DNA from: Mesorhizobium prunaredense
GTDB lineage: Bacteria > Pseudomonadota > Alphaproteobacteria > Rhizobiales > Rhizobiaceae
NCBI RefSeq assembly: GCF_900156895.1
Contig: NZ_FTPD01000045.1
Coordinates: 532,748-596,747 of the forward strand
DNA: 64,000 nucleotides
Direction: 5' to 3'
The translations under genes were made by a program, and so were the position numbers. The notes under the pieces were generated by a model that made no database searches, was not told the DNA's origin, and saw nothing but the letters and a program-made list of their open reading frames with translations. How positions within the stretch are numbered: position 1 is the stretch's first letter; the number at the start of each line of letters is the position of its first letter. Positions 54,619-63,059 of this stretch are shown here, piece by piece.

Positions 54619-55155
54619 TCAGTGCCCGGAAACGGTGAATTGCGAAGCGGCGGAACGGTCTGCAAGGGCGCGCGCCGCGGCGAAGCCGAGCGGCTTTTGC
54701 TCATTGCCATCGTGATAGATGAAAGCGAGGCGGCGGCGGTGCGATGTCAGGCGCGCCGGCAACGGGTGATAGGCGACGCCGCTGCCGCCGACGAGCGGCA
54801 TGACCGCGCCGACATCGACCAGATCCTCGGTCTCGACGCGAAGCAGATGAAGCCGCACGCCGTCCGCCATCTCGCCGACAAAGGGTATGCCGGCCAGGCG
54901 CAGAAAGCTGGATGGGTCCGGCGCCCGCGCAAAGCCTTCGAGGAAGGCGGTTTCGACAAGATCGAGGTCGACCGTCGCTGGATCGACCGGCGGCTCGTGA
55001 GTGTGGTCCGGCAGATGCGGCGTCTGCCATTGCAGCGGCTTGCCGGCGGGCCCATTGTGGCCGGGGGCGTGCGGATGGTCATGATGACCGTTCGGCCCGT
55101 GATGATGGTGGCCGTCGTCGTGGCCATGATTGTGGTGGTGATGATCGTCGTGCAT
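54619..55155 (-). CDS. Histidine-rich protein, candidate nickel chaperone for the guanidine hydrolase
   Basis: A 178-residue protein with 19 histidines among its first 53 residues (runs such as DDHHHHNHGHDDGHHHHG) and then a compact domain of about 110 residues without a motif I recognise. There is no signal peptide. The gene starts two bases after the hydrolase stop and is followed by a HupE nickel transporter gene. By analogy with UreE and HypB tails it could store or deliver nickel. In cyanobacteria guanidine hydrolase needs HypA/HypB-like helpers; no such gene is seen here, so this may be a different solution. The function is an inference. Confidence 0.75.
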   Translation of the reverse strand: MHDDHHHHNHGHDDGHHHHGPNGHHDHPHAPGHNGPAGKPLQWQTPHLPDHTHEPPVDPATVDLDLVETAFLEGFARAPDPSSFLRLAGIPFVGEMADGVRLHLLRVETEDLVDVGAVMPLVGGSGVAYHPLPARLTSHRRRLAFIYHDGNEQKPLGFAAARALADRSAASQFTVSGH

Positions 55156-55157
55156 GG

Positions 55158-56366
55158 TCAGAAACTCACCGGTTTGTCGATGATCGATTTGTGCTTGCCG
55201 AGATTGCCGTGGGCGACCATCGAGCCAAGCGCCTCGACGACGACGCGCACGCCGAACAGCGCGGTGATGTCCGACGTGTCGTAGGGCGGCGAAACCTCGA
55301 CCACCTCCAAGCCGCAAATGCCAGGCGCCGTCACCAGCCCAAGCAGCTTGAGCGCCTCGCGCGGCAGGAAGCCGCCCGGCTCAGGCCAGCCGGTGCCGGG
55401 CACGAAACCGCAATCGAGGCTGTCGACGTCGAAGGAGATGTAGACGGCGTCGGTGTCCTTCCATGCGAGTTCGAGCGCGATTTCCGCCGCCTTCTCAAGG
55501 CCCATCTGCTCGATGTCGGCAATGGTCAGCACGTTGGTGCCGCGCTTCCTCGCCTCGGCGACGCCGTAGCGGGGGACCTGCCAGCCGCCGATGCCGAGCT
55601 GCACGAGGTTGGTCGCCGAGACGTTCGGCAGGTTCGTCGCCCAGTACCAGGGCGTGGTGTGCATGCGCTCGTCGAGATCCTTTTCCTGGATGTCGATATG
55701 GCGGTCGAAATGGATGATGCCGATGCGCTTCGAGGTCACGTCGGCGATGCCGCGCACGCAAGGGAAGCCGATCGAATGGTCGCCGCCCAGCATGATCGGC
55801 AGCGCGCCGGACGAAGCGACATGGCTGACGCCCTTGGTGATCTGATCAAAACTCTTTTCGAGGTTGGCGGGAATGGTGAAGACGTCGCCGGCGTCGCACA
55901 GCGTCATCTGCTCGCGCAAATCGACGCCGAGCTCATAGTTGTACGGCGTGTACAGCGCCGAGATGCGGCGAATGCCTTGCGGCCCGAAGCGGGTTCCCGG
56001 CCGGTAGGTGGTGCCGCTGTCGAAAGGAATGCCGATTACGGCAGCATCATATTTGCCGACATCGCGGACGTTCTCGACATAGGGCGCCTTGAGAAAGGTG
56101 TTGATGCCGGCGAAATGCGGCAGCTCGCCGCGCGCGAATGTCGGGATCGACTTGTCGACGATCGACTCCGATCCCGGCAGGCCCATGTCGAGCGCCCATT
56201 GCTGCTCCTTGCGCCAGCCGCTTTCCGGCAGCTTGCCCTCGGCCTCGATCGACTTCCAGCCCTGCGTGCCGCGGGCGTCGAAATCGGGGTGGTGAAAACG
56301 CTCCCGGGCCGCCCGGGCGACGAGCCCTGCCCGGCGGTGGCTGCGTTCGGGGATATTTCTGGACAT
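55158..56366 (-). CDS. gdmH: Guanidine hydrolase-like ureohydrolase (agmatinase/arginase family)
   Basis: A 402-residue ureohydrolase, longer than classical agmatinase (about 300) and close to the nickel-dependent guanidine hydrolase GdmH of cyanobacteria. Metal ligands sit in GGDHS (H197), FDRHIDI (D221, H223, D225) and SFDVDSLDCG (D313, D315). The PGTGWPEPGG stretch replaces the usual GTGTPEPGG. The operon carries a guanidine-I riboswitch and a riboswitch-associated type of importer, so hydrolysis of guanidine to urea and ammonia is the best reading. Agmatinase or guanidinobutyrase activity is the alternative. Confidence 0.87.
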   Translation of the reverse strand: MSRNIPERSHRRAGLVARAARERFHHPDFDARGTQGWKSIEAEGKLPESGWRKEQQWALDMGLPGSESIVDKSIPTFARGELPHFAGINTFLKAPYVENVRDVGKYDAAVIGIPFDSGTTYRPGTRFGPQGIRRISALYTPYNYELGVDLREQMTLCDAGDVFTIPANLEKSFDQITKGVSHVASSGALPIMLGGDHSIGFPCVRGIADVTSKRIGIIHFDRHIDIQEKDLDERMHTTPWYWATNLPNVSATNLVQLGIGGWQVPRYGVAEARKRGTNVLTIADIEQMGLEKAAEIALELAWKDTDAVYISFDVDSLDCGFVPGTGWPEPGGFLPREALKLLGLVTAPGICGLEVVEVSPPYDTSDITALFGVRVVVEALGSMVAHGNLGKHKSIIDKPVSF

Positions 56367-56378
56367 TCAAACTCTCCG

Positions 56379-57188
56379 TTACGACGCCGTCGTCGCCATT
56401 GCTGTTTCTGGCCGGGTCGTCCCGACCATCGCGGCCACCTTGGCCAAGTGATGAGAGGAAGCCCGGGTCTTGCGGTCAAGCCTCAGATCGTAGGTGATCG
56501 TCGCGCCGTAAGCCGACGGGAACTGCGGATCGTGGCGCACCTTGTCGAAAACCAGCACGCGGGTGCCGAGCTTGAAGGCCTCGCCGATATCGTGGGTGAC
56601 CATCACCACCGTCATGCCATGCTCGGTCCAGAGCTCGGTCAGCAGGTCGTGCATCTCGACGCGGATGCCGGGATCGAGCGCCCCGAACGGTTCGTCGAGA
56701 AGCAGGATCTGCGGACGGCCGAGCAAGGTCTGCGCAATCGCCAGCCGCTGCTGCATGCCGCCGGAAAGCGATGCCGGATAAAGGTCGCGCGCATGAGCGA
56801 GCCCGACGCGCGCCAGCATGGCCTCGGCCTCTTGCCTGGCCTTTCTGCGCCTGGCGCCGAAGACGCGGCCAAACGGCCCGCCCGAGCGAAAGTCTTCGAC
56901 CAGCAGCAGGTTCTGCATGGCGGTCAGATGCGGAAATACCGAATAGCGCTGAAAGACAATGCCGCGCTGCGGCGTCGGCTCGGGCACGATCGGGCCATCG
57001 CCGACGATGACGACGCCGCTGCTCTGCTGCTCCTGGCCGAGCAGAATGCGCAGGAACGTCGATTTTCCGCAGCCGCTGGCGCCGACCAGCGACAGGAATT
57101 CGCCGGCCTCGGCGGTGACGTTGACCCGCTCGAGCACGCGGGCATCGCCATAACTCTTTTCCAGCCCGTGAACGACGATGCGGCTCAT
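56379..57188 (-). CDS. ABC transporter ATP-binding protein (SsuB/TauB type), guanidine operon
   Basis: A 269-residue ATPase: Walker A LVGASGCGKSTFLRIL, signature SLSGGMQQRLAIAQTL, Walker B ILLLDEPFGALDPG. It resembles the ATPase encoded beside urea carboxylase and guanidine riboswitches. It overlaps the permease gene by four bases, so the pair is translationally coupled. The substrate is inferred to be guanidine or guanidinium-type compounds. Confidence 0.92.
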   Translation of the reverse strand: MSRIVVHGLEKSYGDARVLERVNVTAEAGEFLSLVGASGCGKSTFLRILLGQEQQSSGVVIVGDGPIVPEPTPQRGIVFQRYSVFPHLTAMQNLLLVEDFRSGGPFGRVFGARRRKARQEAEAMLARVGLAHARDLYPASLSGGMQQRLAIAQTLLGRPQILLLDEPFGALDPGIRVEMHDLLTELWTEHGMTVVMVTHDIGEAFKLGTRVLVFDKVRHDPQFPSAYGATITYDLRLDRKTRASSHHLAKVAAMVGTTRPETAMATTAS

Positions 57189-58096
57189 CTAGCCTCCAAC
57201 GGATGCGCCCAAGGGGACATCGCTTGGGAAAGCCGCACCAGCAGCCAATCGGTGATGACGGCAAGCAGCGTGATCCAGGCGACATAGGGCAGGATGACGT
57301 CCATCGAGAGATAGCGGCGGACGAGGAAAATGCGGTAACCCAGCCCTTCGGTCGAGGCGATGGCTTCGGCGGCGATCAGGAAAAGCCAGGCCGGCCCGAG
57401 TGCCAGCCGCACGCAAGTGATGAGGCGCGGCATGACTTGCGGCAGCACCAGCCGCAAGACCATGGTCCAGCTGTTGCCGCCAAGTGTCTGTGCCTTGGCC
57501 ACCAGTTCGGACGGCAACTCCATCACCCGGTTGGCGATGTCGCGCACCATCACCGGCGCGACGCCGACGGCAATCAGCGTGATCTTGGCCGTTTCGCCGA
57601 GGCCGAGCGCGATGAACAGGATCGGCAGCAGCGCCAGCGGAGGGATGACGCAGACGACGGTGACGAAGGGCAGCAGGAACGCCCGCACCCGCGGAATGAA
57701 GCCGATGGCGATGCCAAGCGAAAGCGCGGCGAACGTGGCAACGCCCACGCCCGCGAACAGCCTGAGGAGACTGGCATAGGTGTCGACCCACAGGATGAGG
57801 TCGCCGGAGCGTCTGTCCGGAACCGTCGCCAGGTCAAGAAAGGCCGACCACATCTGTGCCGGCGAGGGCAGCAGCTTGTCGCTGGGATTGACCGCCAGTC
57901 GTTGCGCCGAAGCGATCAGATAGACGATCGCCACGAACAAGAACGGCAAGCCGCCGAGGAACAAGGCGCTGCCGCGCGAGACCTTCGCATTGATCATGCG
58001 AAGGCGCACCTTCGGCCGTGGCCGGGAAGGGCGCGTGGTGCCCTCCCCGCCCGTCTCGGAGGCTTCATCCCTGGCACTCATTCCCTTGACCAGCAT
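57185..58096 (-). CDS. ABC transporter permease (SsuC/TauC type), guanidine operon
   Basis: A 303-residue permease with about six membrane helices after a proline/arginine-rich cytoplasmic N terminus. The conserved loop ELVAKAQTLGGNSWTMVLRLVLPQVMPRL fits the taurine/nitrate permease family. It lies six bases after the binding-protein gene stop. A start at the ATG five residues on (58081) is possible. Confidence 0.92.
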   Translation of the reverse strand: MLVKGMSARDEASETGGEGTTRPSRPRPKVRLRMINAKVSRGSALFLGGLPFLFVAIVYLIASAQRLAVNPSDKLLPSPAQMWSAFLDLATVPDRRSGDLILWVDTYASLLRLFAGVGVATFAALSLGIAIGFIPRVRAFLLPFVTVVCVIPPLALLPILFIALGLGETAKITLIAVGVAPVMVRDIANRVMELPSELVAKAQTLGGNSWTMVLRLVLPQVMPRLITCVRLALGPAWLFLIAAEAIASTEGLGYRIFLVRRYLSMDVILPYVAWITLLAVITDWLLVRLSQAMSPWAHPLEAR

Positions 58097-58102
58097 GTCG
58101 GG

Positions 58103-59167
58103 TCAGGGCGTTGCGGTTGCCGCCTCGGCCATGAAGGCTGGATCGAAACGCAGCTTGACGTTCTTGGCGTCGCCCAGCGTGGATCCGTTGGGAAAACTCA
58201 TGCCGACCACGTCGACGCTCGTTGCGTTGGTGCCAAGAATACCATGGCTGAACAAGAAGTTGCGGACCAGATCCATCGTCTTTGGCAATTCGGCGCCGTT
58301 GGTGAACTCGACCGCCTTGGCGGGATCATAGAACATTGCCGTCGAGGCAAGCTGCGCGTCGAAGCCGGCGAGGTCCGTGCCGGATGCCTTGGCCATCTCC
58401 TCCTTGGCTGCCTTGCCTTCGGGCGTGTCCGAAGTCATCAGTTCCATCACCTCGTACCACGCGCCGACAAGCGCCTTGCCCAACGCCGGATTGTCCTTCA
58501 GCGTCTCGGTGTTGACGACCATCATGTCGATGATCTCGCCGGGAATCTGCGCGGAGTCGAACACCTTGTGCGCACCCGGCATGGCGACGATCTCGAAAAC
58601 CAGCGGGTTCCAGGTAACGACCGAGGTGACGTCGCTGGTGCCGTAGGCGGCGACGATGTCGGCGTCGGAGGTGTTGACGACGGTGATGTCCTTCTCGGCG
58701 AGCTTGACCGTGTCCAGTGCCCGCGCCAGCAGGTAATGCGAGACGGAGAGCTCGACGAGATTGACCTTCTGGCCGGCAATGTCGGCGAGCGCTGTCTTGT
58801 CCTTGAGGATCACGGCATCATTGCCGTTGGAGAAGTCGCCGATGATCAAGGCGGTGGTGTCGACGCCGCCGCCGGCGGGGATCGACAGCGCGTCCATGTT
58901 GGTCATCGAGCAGCCGTCGAAACCGCCGGCCGTATACTGGTTGATGCTTTCGACATAGTCGTTGATGCGGGTGATCTCGACATTGATGCCGTTTTTTTCA
59001 GCCCATTTCTTCATGATGCCGCTGTCGGAGAGATAGCCCCACGGCATCCAGCCGACATAGATCGACCAGCATATCTTGAAGTCTTTCTTGGGCGCCGCGT
59101 CGGCGGCGGAAATCATGGGAAGACTGAGTGATGCGGCTAGGATGATTGCGGCCAGCTTGCGAAGCAT
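58103..59167 (-). CDS. ABC transporter periplasmic binding protein, urea carboxylase-region/guanidine type
   Basis: A 354-residue binding protein with a Sec signal peptide (KLAAIILAASLSLPM, cleaved near ADA). The mature N terminus KICWSIYVGWMPWGYL matches the family known from urea-carboxylase and guanidine-riboswitch loci (TIGR03427 type, recalled from memory). It is the first gene of the operon, behind a guanidine-I riboswitch. A CAGGGG ribosome-binding site precedes the ATG by about six bases. Confidence 0.92.
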   Translation of the reverse strand: MLRKLAAIILAASLSLPMISAADAAPKKDFKICWSIYVGWMPWGYLSDSGIMKKWAEKNGINVEITRINDYVESINQYTAGGFDGCSMTNMDALSIPAGGGVDTTALIIGDFSNGNDAVILKDKTALADIAGQKVNLVELSVSHYLLARALDTVKLAEKDITVVNTSDADIVAAYGTSDVTSVVTWNPLVFEIVAMPGAHKVFDSAQIPGEIIDMMVVNTETLKDNPALGKALVGAWYEVMELMTSDTPEGKAAKEEMAKASGTDLAGFDAQLASTAMFYDPAKAVEFTNGAELPKTMDLVRNFLFSHGILGTNATSVDVVGMSFPNGSTLGDAKNVKLRFDPAFMAEAATATP

Positions 59168-59265
59168 TGCGTACCCCTGTTCGCGATCCGGATTGCGACC
59201 GGACCTTATGTTGGGGCTTGCGGAGCGCGCATCCGGGAGAGGTTCGCGCCAGCAAACCCGTGCAG

Positions 59266-59372
59266 GGTTCTCCCGGGATTTTGGCCCGCCGTGTTCCGCC
59301 GGATGCCTCAGTGCATCCCTGGCGGTCGCATCTCTTGGACCAGCACCGCTGTGTTGCGGCCGGAACCCTAGA
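59266..59372 (-). promoter_or_regulatory. Guanidine-I (ykkC) riboswitch
   Basis: The minus-strand leader of the binding-protein gene carries the ykkC hallmarks in order: TCTAGGGTTCCGGCC, then GCTGGTCCAAGAGATG, then AACACGGCGGGCCAAAA and TCCCGGGAGA. The expression platform lies between 59265 and the ATG at 59167. CCTCTCCCGGAT downstream can pair with the ATCCCGGGAGA of the aptamer, a possible switching helix. I see no U-tract, so control may be at translation or by another means. All downstream genes fit guanidine uptake and hydrolysis. Confidence 0.88.
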
Positions 59373-59393
59373 CGCTCTGCACACCATCAACGA

Positions 59394-59409
59394 AGCAAGG
59401 AGCATGCCA
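59394..59409 (-). promoter_or_regulatory. Sigma-54 (RpoN) -24/-12 promoter of the guanidine operon
   Basis: On the minus strand TGGCATGCTCCTTGCT is an exact match to TGGCAYG-N4-TTGCW with GG-N10-GC spacing. Transcription would start near 59383, about eleven bases before the first conserved base of the riboswitch, the ideal distance. No enhancer-binding site was clearly recognised. Nitrogen-limitation control through RpoN is therefore likely. Confidence 0.75.
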
Positions 59410-59709
59410 AAGCCCAATTATGCCGAAAGGCCGGCATTTGTGGAGCTGTGCGGCTTCGAGCATGCGCGCGAGTGACGCGAAAATCATCGCTCCGCCGACG
59501 GATTGGGCAGTTTGCCTGATTGCTGCTAGGGGTTACCTCACGTCATTCCCCCAAAACACACGGCCCCGAGATTGCTTGGTTTTCTCGTCCAGTTTGTGCG
59601 GGACTGGACTTGATGCCATTAGCAACTCCCCTTCCCTGCGCCCCTACACCCGGGTCCTCTCTGGGAGGCATACGGGCGCCGGATCCACCCGTGAGCGGAC
59701 AGCCCGCTC
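59410..59709. other. 300-bp spacer between the guanidine operon promoter and the foreign TPR gene, no gene seen
   Basis: No conserved protein, RNA or palindrome is recognised. Composition shifts inside it from native-looking sequence on the left to C-rich sequence on the right, so one edge of the transferred segment is probably here, between about 59520 and 59700. Confidence 0.4.
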
Positions 59710-62700
59710 CTACCTGCTCTTTTGCTCGATGCAATACGCCTTGTTCTGCTCGAACAATCGTTGGTCCGGATACCGCGCGAGGCCCTTGTCGTAGATCGCA
59801 ATCGCCCCGTCCCAGTCCTTCTTGTCTATGAACCTCCTCGCCCACCGGTCGTACGCGAACACTGCGAGCCTCTCCACGTCCGCCTCCCCTTCCGCGAGGT
59901 CCTTCAGCCTCTCGAGCACAGCGAGCGCCTCCTCGTGTTTGTTGTCCCGCACGAGAGCGTTCACATTGTTGTTCAGGTAGTTCTTCGACGATCGCGCCAC
60001 GTTCTGCAGGCCCGGGAACCTCTGCTTCAACGCTCGCAGAACTTCCGCGGCCTTGTCCGGCCCCTGCCCAGCGGCCACTTCCTTCGCCCATTCTTGCGCG
60101 AACCACCCGATGTTCCCCTGAAGCTTTTCCATCGCGGGGAACCGCCCGAGACCCGCCTCGTAGACGTCTGCCGCCTTCTCCCACTGGCCGTCCTGCATGT
60201 AACGCTTGGCCCAGCCGTCGTACGCCGCGAAGTAGAGCTCCTGCGCCTCGTTTCCCGGCAGGAACTCCTTCCCTTGGTCCACGGCCGCGAGCGCGGCCTC
60301 GAACTTCCCGTTCCCAATCGAGTCATGGACTACACGGGCCACCCCTTGGCCGCCGGACTTTCCGATGGACTCGACTCCAGGGAACTTCGCCGCGAGGGCC
60401 TTCGCGACCGCGGCGGCCGCCGGGGCTCCGCCCTTCGTGTAGGCGGCTTTCGTCCACTCCTGGCCCAGGTACGCGACGTTCTGCTTGAGCATGCCCGCCT
60501 CGGGATATCGCGCGAGCGCCTTCAGGTACACGTCCGCGGCCTCCTCCCACGCGCCGGCCTCCATGCGCTTCCTCGCCCAGAAGTCGTACACGTACAGGTA
60601 CGTCTGCTCCGCGTCGCTATCGTCCAGCAGCTGCCGCCCCTTCTCCAGGGCCGCGAGCGCCTCCTCGTACTTCCCCTCCTCGACGCGCGCGTTTACGGCC
60701 CGTTGCAGTTCATTCCCGCCACTCTTCGACAGGCCCGTCAGCCCCGGAAACCGCTCCGCCATCGACTTCATCACCTCGGCCGCCGCGTCCGCGCCGCCCT
60801 TTGCGTAGGCGGCTTTCGTCCACTCCTGCGCAAGATACGTTACGTTGCCCTTGAACAGCCCCTCGCCCGGATACGCCGCGAACCCCTTCACGTACACATC
60901 CGCCGCCATTTCCCACCGACCGTCCTTCATGTGGCGCTTCGCCCAGTCGTCGTAGACGTAAAGCGACGCCTCGCGGACGCCCGCTGTGTCTTTCATCAAA
61001 TCCTTGGCCCCCTGGATCGCCGCGAGCGCCTCCTCGAACTTCCCCGCGTCGGCCAACCCGAACGCCATCCGGCGTACGTGGCTGTCCGCCGCCGAGGTCA
61101 CGTGCTCGTTGCCGGGGAAGCGCGCCACGAAACCGCGCAGTGCCCCAAGGGCCCTCGCCTCACCCTCCTTCTTGGCCAGCGCGGCGGACCACTCCTGCCC
61201 GAAGTAGCCGAGCCACTTCTCGAGCTCCTTGCGCGGCTCGCCCGCGAGCGCCTCGAAGCCCGGCACGGCCGCCGCGAGCGCGTCCTCCCACCGGCCCTCC
61301 CGCATCCGTATGTCCGCCGGCCGGATGTACACGAGCGATTGCATCCCCTCGAACCCCCCGCTGGGCACCGCGGCGGCCGCTCGCTCGAGGATGGCGAGCG
61401 CCTCGGACGGCTTGCCGGCGTCCACCGCGCTGAGCGCCCACTGGCTCCAAACAGCCGAATGGTTATTGACGAGCGCCGCGTCCTTCGGCGCCAGCGCGAG
61501 GCCGGTCGTCACGACTTCCAGGGCCTCCTGGAACTTGCCGTCGCGCGAAAGCTCCGCTCCCCAGTTCGCGAGCACGGCCAGCGCGTTCTTCACCGCCGAG
61601 CCGAACTCGGGGTCGAGGCTCATCGCCCGGAAATTCGCCACGAGCGCCTCGTGGTAGCGCTTCGCCTCCGAGAGCAACACGCCCTGGTTGTAGTAGATGA
61701 TCGCCGCCAGCCCCGCCTCCTCGACCTCTCGGCGCTGGTCGCGGTGCGCGTCGGGGATGTAGCGGAAGCCCGTCATCTGCTCGAACTTGGCGATGGCGGC
61801 CTTGTCCCTAGCGGGGTTGAACCCCTTGGCGTTCGTTGTCTCCACGTCCATGTGCCGCGTGCCGTCGTAGAGGATCGAGAACGCGTGGTCGGGCACCTCG
61901 ATCGCGCGCACGTCCAGCCCGAGCCGCAGCGCGAGCACGTTGTAGAGCACGGCGGACGACACGCAATTGAACGTACCCGTGTCGAAGATCACCGAGAGGC
62001 CGGTCTGGCGCGCCACGTAGCCCTTCGAAATCGGGCCCTTGTGGAGCCACTCGAGGAGCGCCTCGCCCTTGGCCGCGGGAGTGCGCGTGTTCGCCACCGC
62101 CGCGCGGGCCTGCTGCTCCAACGCGTCCAGGCGCTTCAGGTACTCCTTCCTTTTCCCCGCGTCGACTACGCCCGACGCCAGCAGCGCGGCCTCGGCGAAC
62201 TCCACGGGCGTCAAGCGTCCCACCTTCGCCTTCGCGAACATCGCCTTCTCGTCGTCGGAGACCGCCAGCTTGAGCGATGTCGTCTTCTCGAGGCGCGTGA
62301 GCACGTCGAAGGCCTTCGCCGGAGACTCGGCGAACGCGTAGTGGCTCTTCGGCTCACCCTCCCGACCGATGACCTCCACTTCCGCCGCCGCTACCTTGCG
62401 CGCCCCGGGCTGCGGCGCGAGCCGCACGATGATCCAGCGCGCCGCGGTGGTGGGGAACTCGAACGTCTGCGGCTTGCCCTCCGCCGCAAGCGGGTCAGTG
62501 CGAAGGGACCGGAACCCGGCGTGCGCCGACGCAGTCGAGACGAGGATCTCCACGCGAGCTGCCGCGCTGCCCGAGCCCTCCGGCAGCGTGACCCTGATCC
62601 CCTCCGGCGCCACAACGCCTCCACCGAACGTGAACGTGACGTCCAGCGGTGTGGCTTCCGTCGCGTCGATCTCCGCGACCGTCTTCGCGTCGCCGTCTGT

Positions 62701-62877
62701 CAACCGCGCGATCGCAGTCACGTCGGCGGGAGAAGTGGTCGATTCGACCTTCGCCGACGTGAGCCGCAGCAGGTTCAACGGTTCTTCGTCGACGGCGAAC
62801 CCAGCCCGCGCCTCCAGGAGAATCGCGGCCACGGTGAGGCCGGCGAGCGCAGTTGATCGAAGCGACTTCCACTTCAT
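59710..62877 (-). CDS. Large secreted transglutaminase-like/TPR-repeat protein, likely foreign
   Basis: A 1055-residue protein with a signal peptide (residues 1-28), a beta-rich discoidin-like region (about 35-175) and a transglutaminase-like segment near 300-350 with Cys and His in NCVSSAVLYNVLALRLG and VPDHAFSILYDG. A long helical TPR superhelix follows. The last 450 residues hold four repeats of about 122 residues, each with an E-A-L-A helix and a YVYDDWAKR or YDRWARR motif. Codon use is unusually C/G-rich and unlike neighbours. Similar layouts occur in Planctomycetes or Myxococcota proteins, a recalled resemblance. The substrate is unknown; peptidase or cell-surface scaffolding are options. 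Confidence 0.85.
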   Translation of the reverse strand: MKWKSLRSTALAGLTVAAILLEARAGFAVDEEPLNLLRLTSAKVESTTSPADVTAIARLTDGDAKTVAEIDATEATPLDVTFTFGGGVVAPEGIRVTLPEGSGSAAARVEILVSTASAHAGFRSLRTDPLAAEGKPQTFEFPTTAARWIIVRLAPQPGARKVAAAEVEVIGREGEPKSHYAFAESPAKAFDVLTRLEKTTSLKLAVSDDEKAMFAKAKVGRLTPVEFAEAALLASGVVDAGKRKEYLKRLDALEQQARAAVANTRTPAAKGEALLEWLHKGPISKGYVARQTGLSVIFDTGTFNCVSSAVLYNVLALRLGLDVRAIEVPDHAFSILYDGTRHMDVETTNAKGFNPARDKAAIAKFEQMTGFRYIPDAHRDQRREVEEAGLAAIIYYNQGVLLSEAKRYHEALVANFRAMSLDPEFGSAVKNALAVLANWGAELSRDGKFQEALEVVTTGLALAPKDAALVNNHSAVWSQWALSAVDAGKPSEALAILERAAAAVPSGGFEGMQSLVYIRPADIRMREGRWEDALAAAVPGFEALAGEPRKELEKWLGYFGQEWSAALAKKEGEARALGALRGFVARFPGNEHVTSAADSHVRRMAFGLADAGKFEEALAAIQGAKDLMKDTAGVREASLYVYDDWAKRHMKDGRWEMAADVYVKGFAAYPGEGLFKGNVTYLAQEWTKAAYAKGGADAAAEVMKSMAERFPGLTGLSKSGGNELQRAVNARVEEGKYEEALAALEKGRQLLDDSDAEQTYLYVYDFWARKRMEAGAWEEAADVYLKALARYPEAGMLKQNVAYLGQEWTKAAYTKGGAPAAAAVAKALAAKFPGVESIGKSGGQGVARVVHDSIGNGKFEAALAAVDQGKEFLPGNEAQELYFAAYDGWAKRYMQDGQWEKAADVYEAGLGRFPAMEKLQGNIGWFAQEWAKEVAAGQGPDKAAEVLRALKQRFPGLQNVARSSKNYLNNNVNALVRDNKHEEALAVLERLKDLAEGEADVERLAVFAYDRWARRFIDKKDWDGAIAIYDKGLARYPDQRLFEQNKAYCIEQKSR

Positions 62878-62919
62878 GGCCTATCCTCCACATGGCTCAC
62901 ACCCTCCGGGATTCCTTGC

Positions 62920-63059
62920 GGGATTGTCCCCATCGTCAGAAGCGCTGCCGAGAGCATCCTGATGTCTAGGCCCGTGACGCTTTCGAGGAAAGGGCGAAGG
63001 TAGGTAAACAGCGCAAACTGACCTATAAAGAGGAGGAAATATCGAAGCCATGCTCGCAC
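62920..63059 (-). pseudogene. Fragment of an MFS transporter gene
   Basis: A short minus-strand stretch encodes RAWLRYFLLFIGQFALFTYL and RPFLESVTGL, which matches an internal helix region of DHA1-type MFS transporters. It has a stop six codons upstream and loses homology after about 62930, close to the TPR gene. It is best read as a remnant left when the foreign segment integrated or when the locus was rearranged. It overlaps the opposite-strand start of the small membrane protein. Confidence 0.4.

Noticed and set aside
59404..59475. A 23-codon plus-strand frame starting MPKPNYAERP with AAGGAG before it
   Set aside because: The AAGGAG is only about one base from the ATG, too close, and the same bases form the exact sigma-54 promoter of the opposite strand.
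59722..62856. A 1044-codon open frame on the plus strand opposite the TPR gene
   Set aside because: It is the shadow of a very GC-rich gene: arginine-, leucine- and valine-rich, no domain, while the minus strand has a signal peptide, repeats and a coherent protein.
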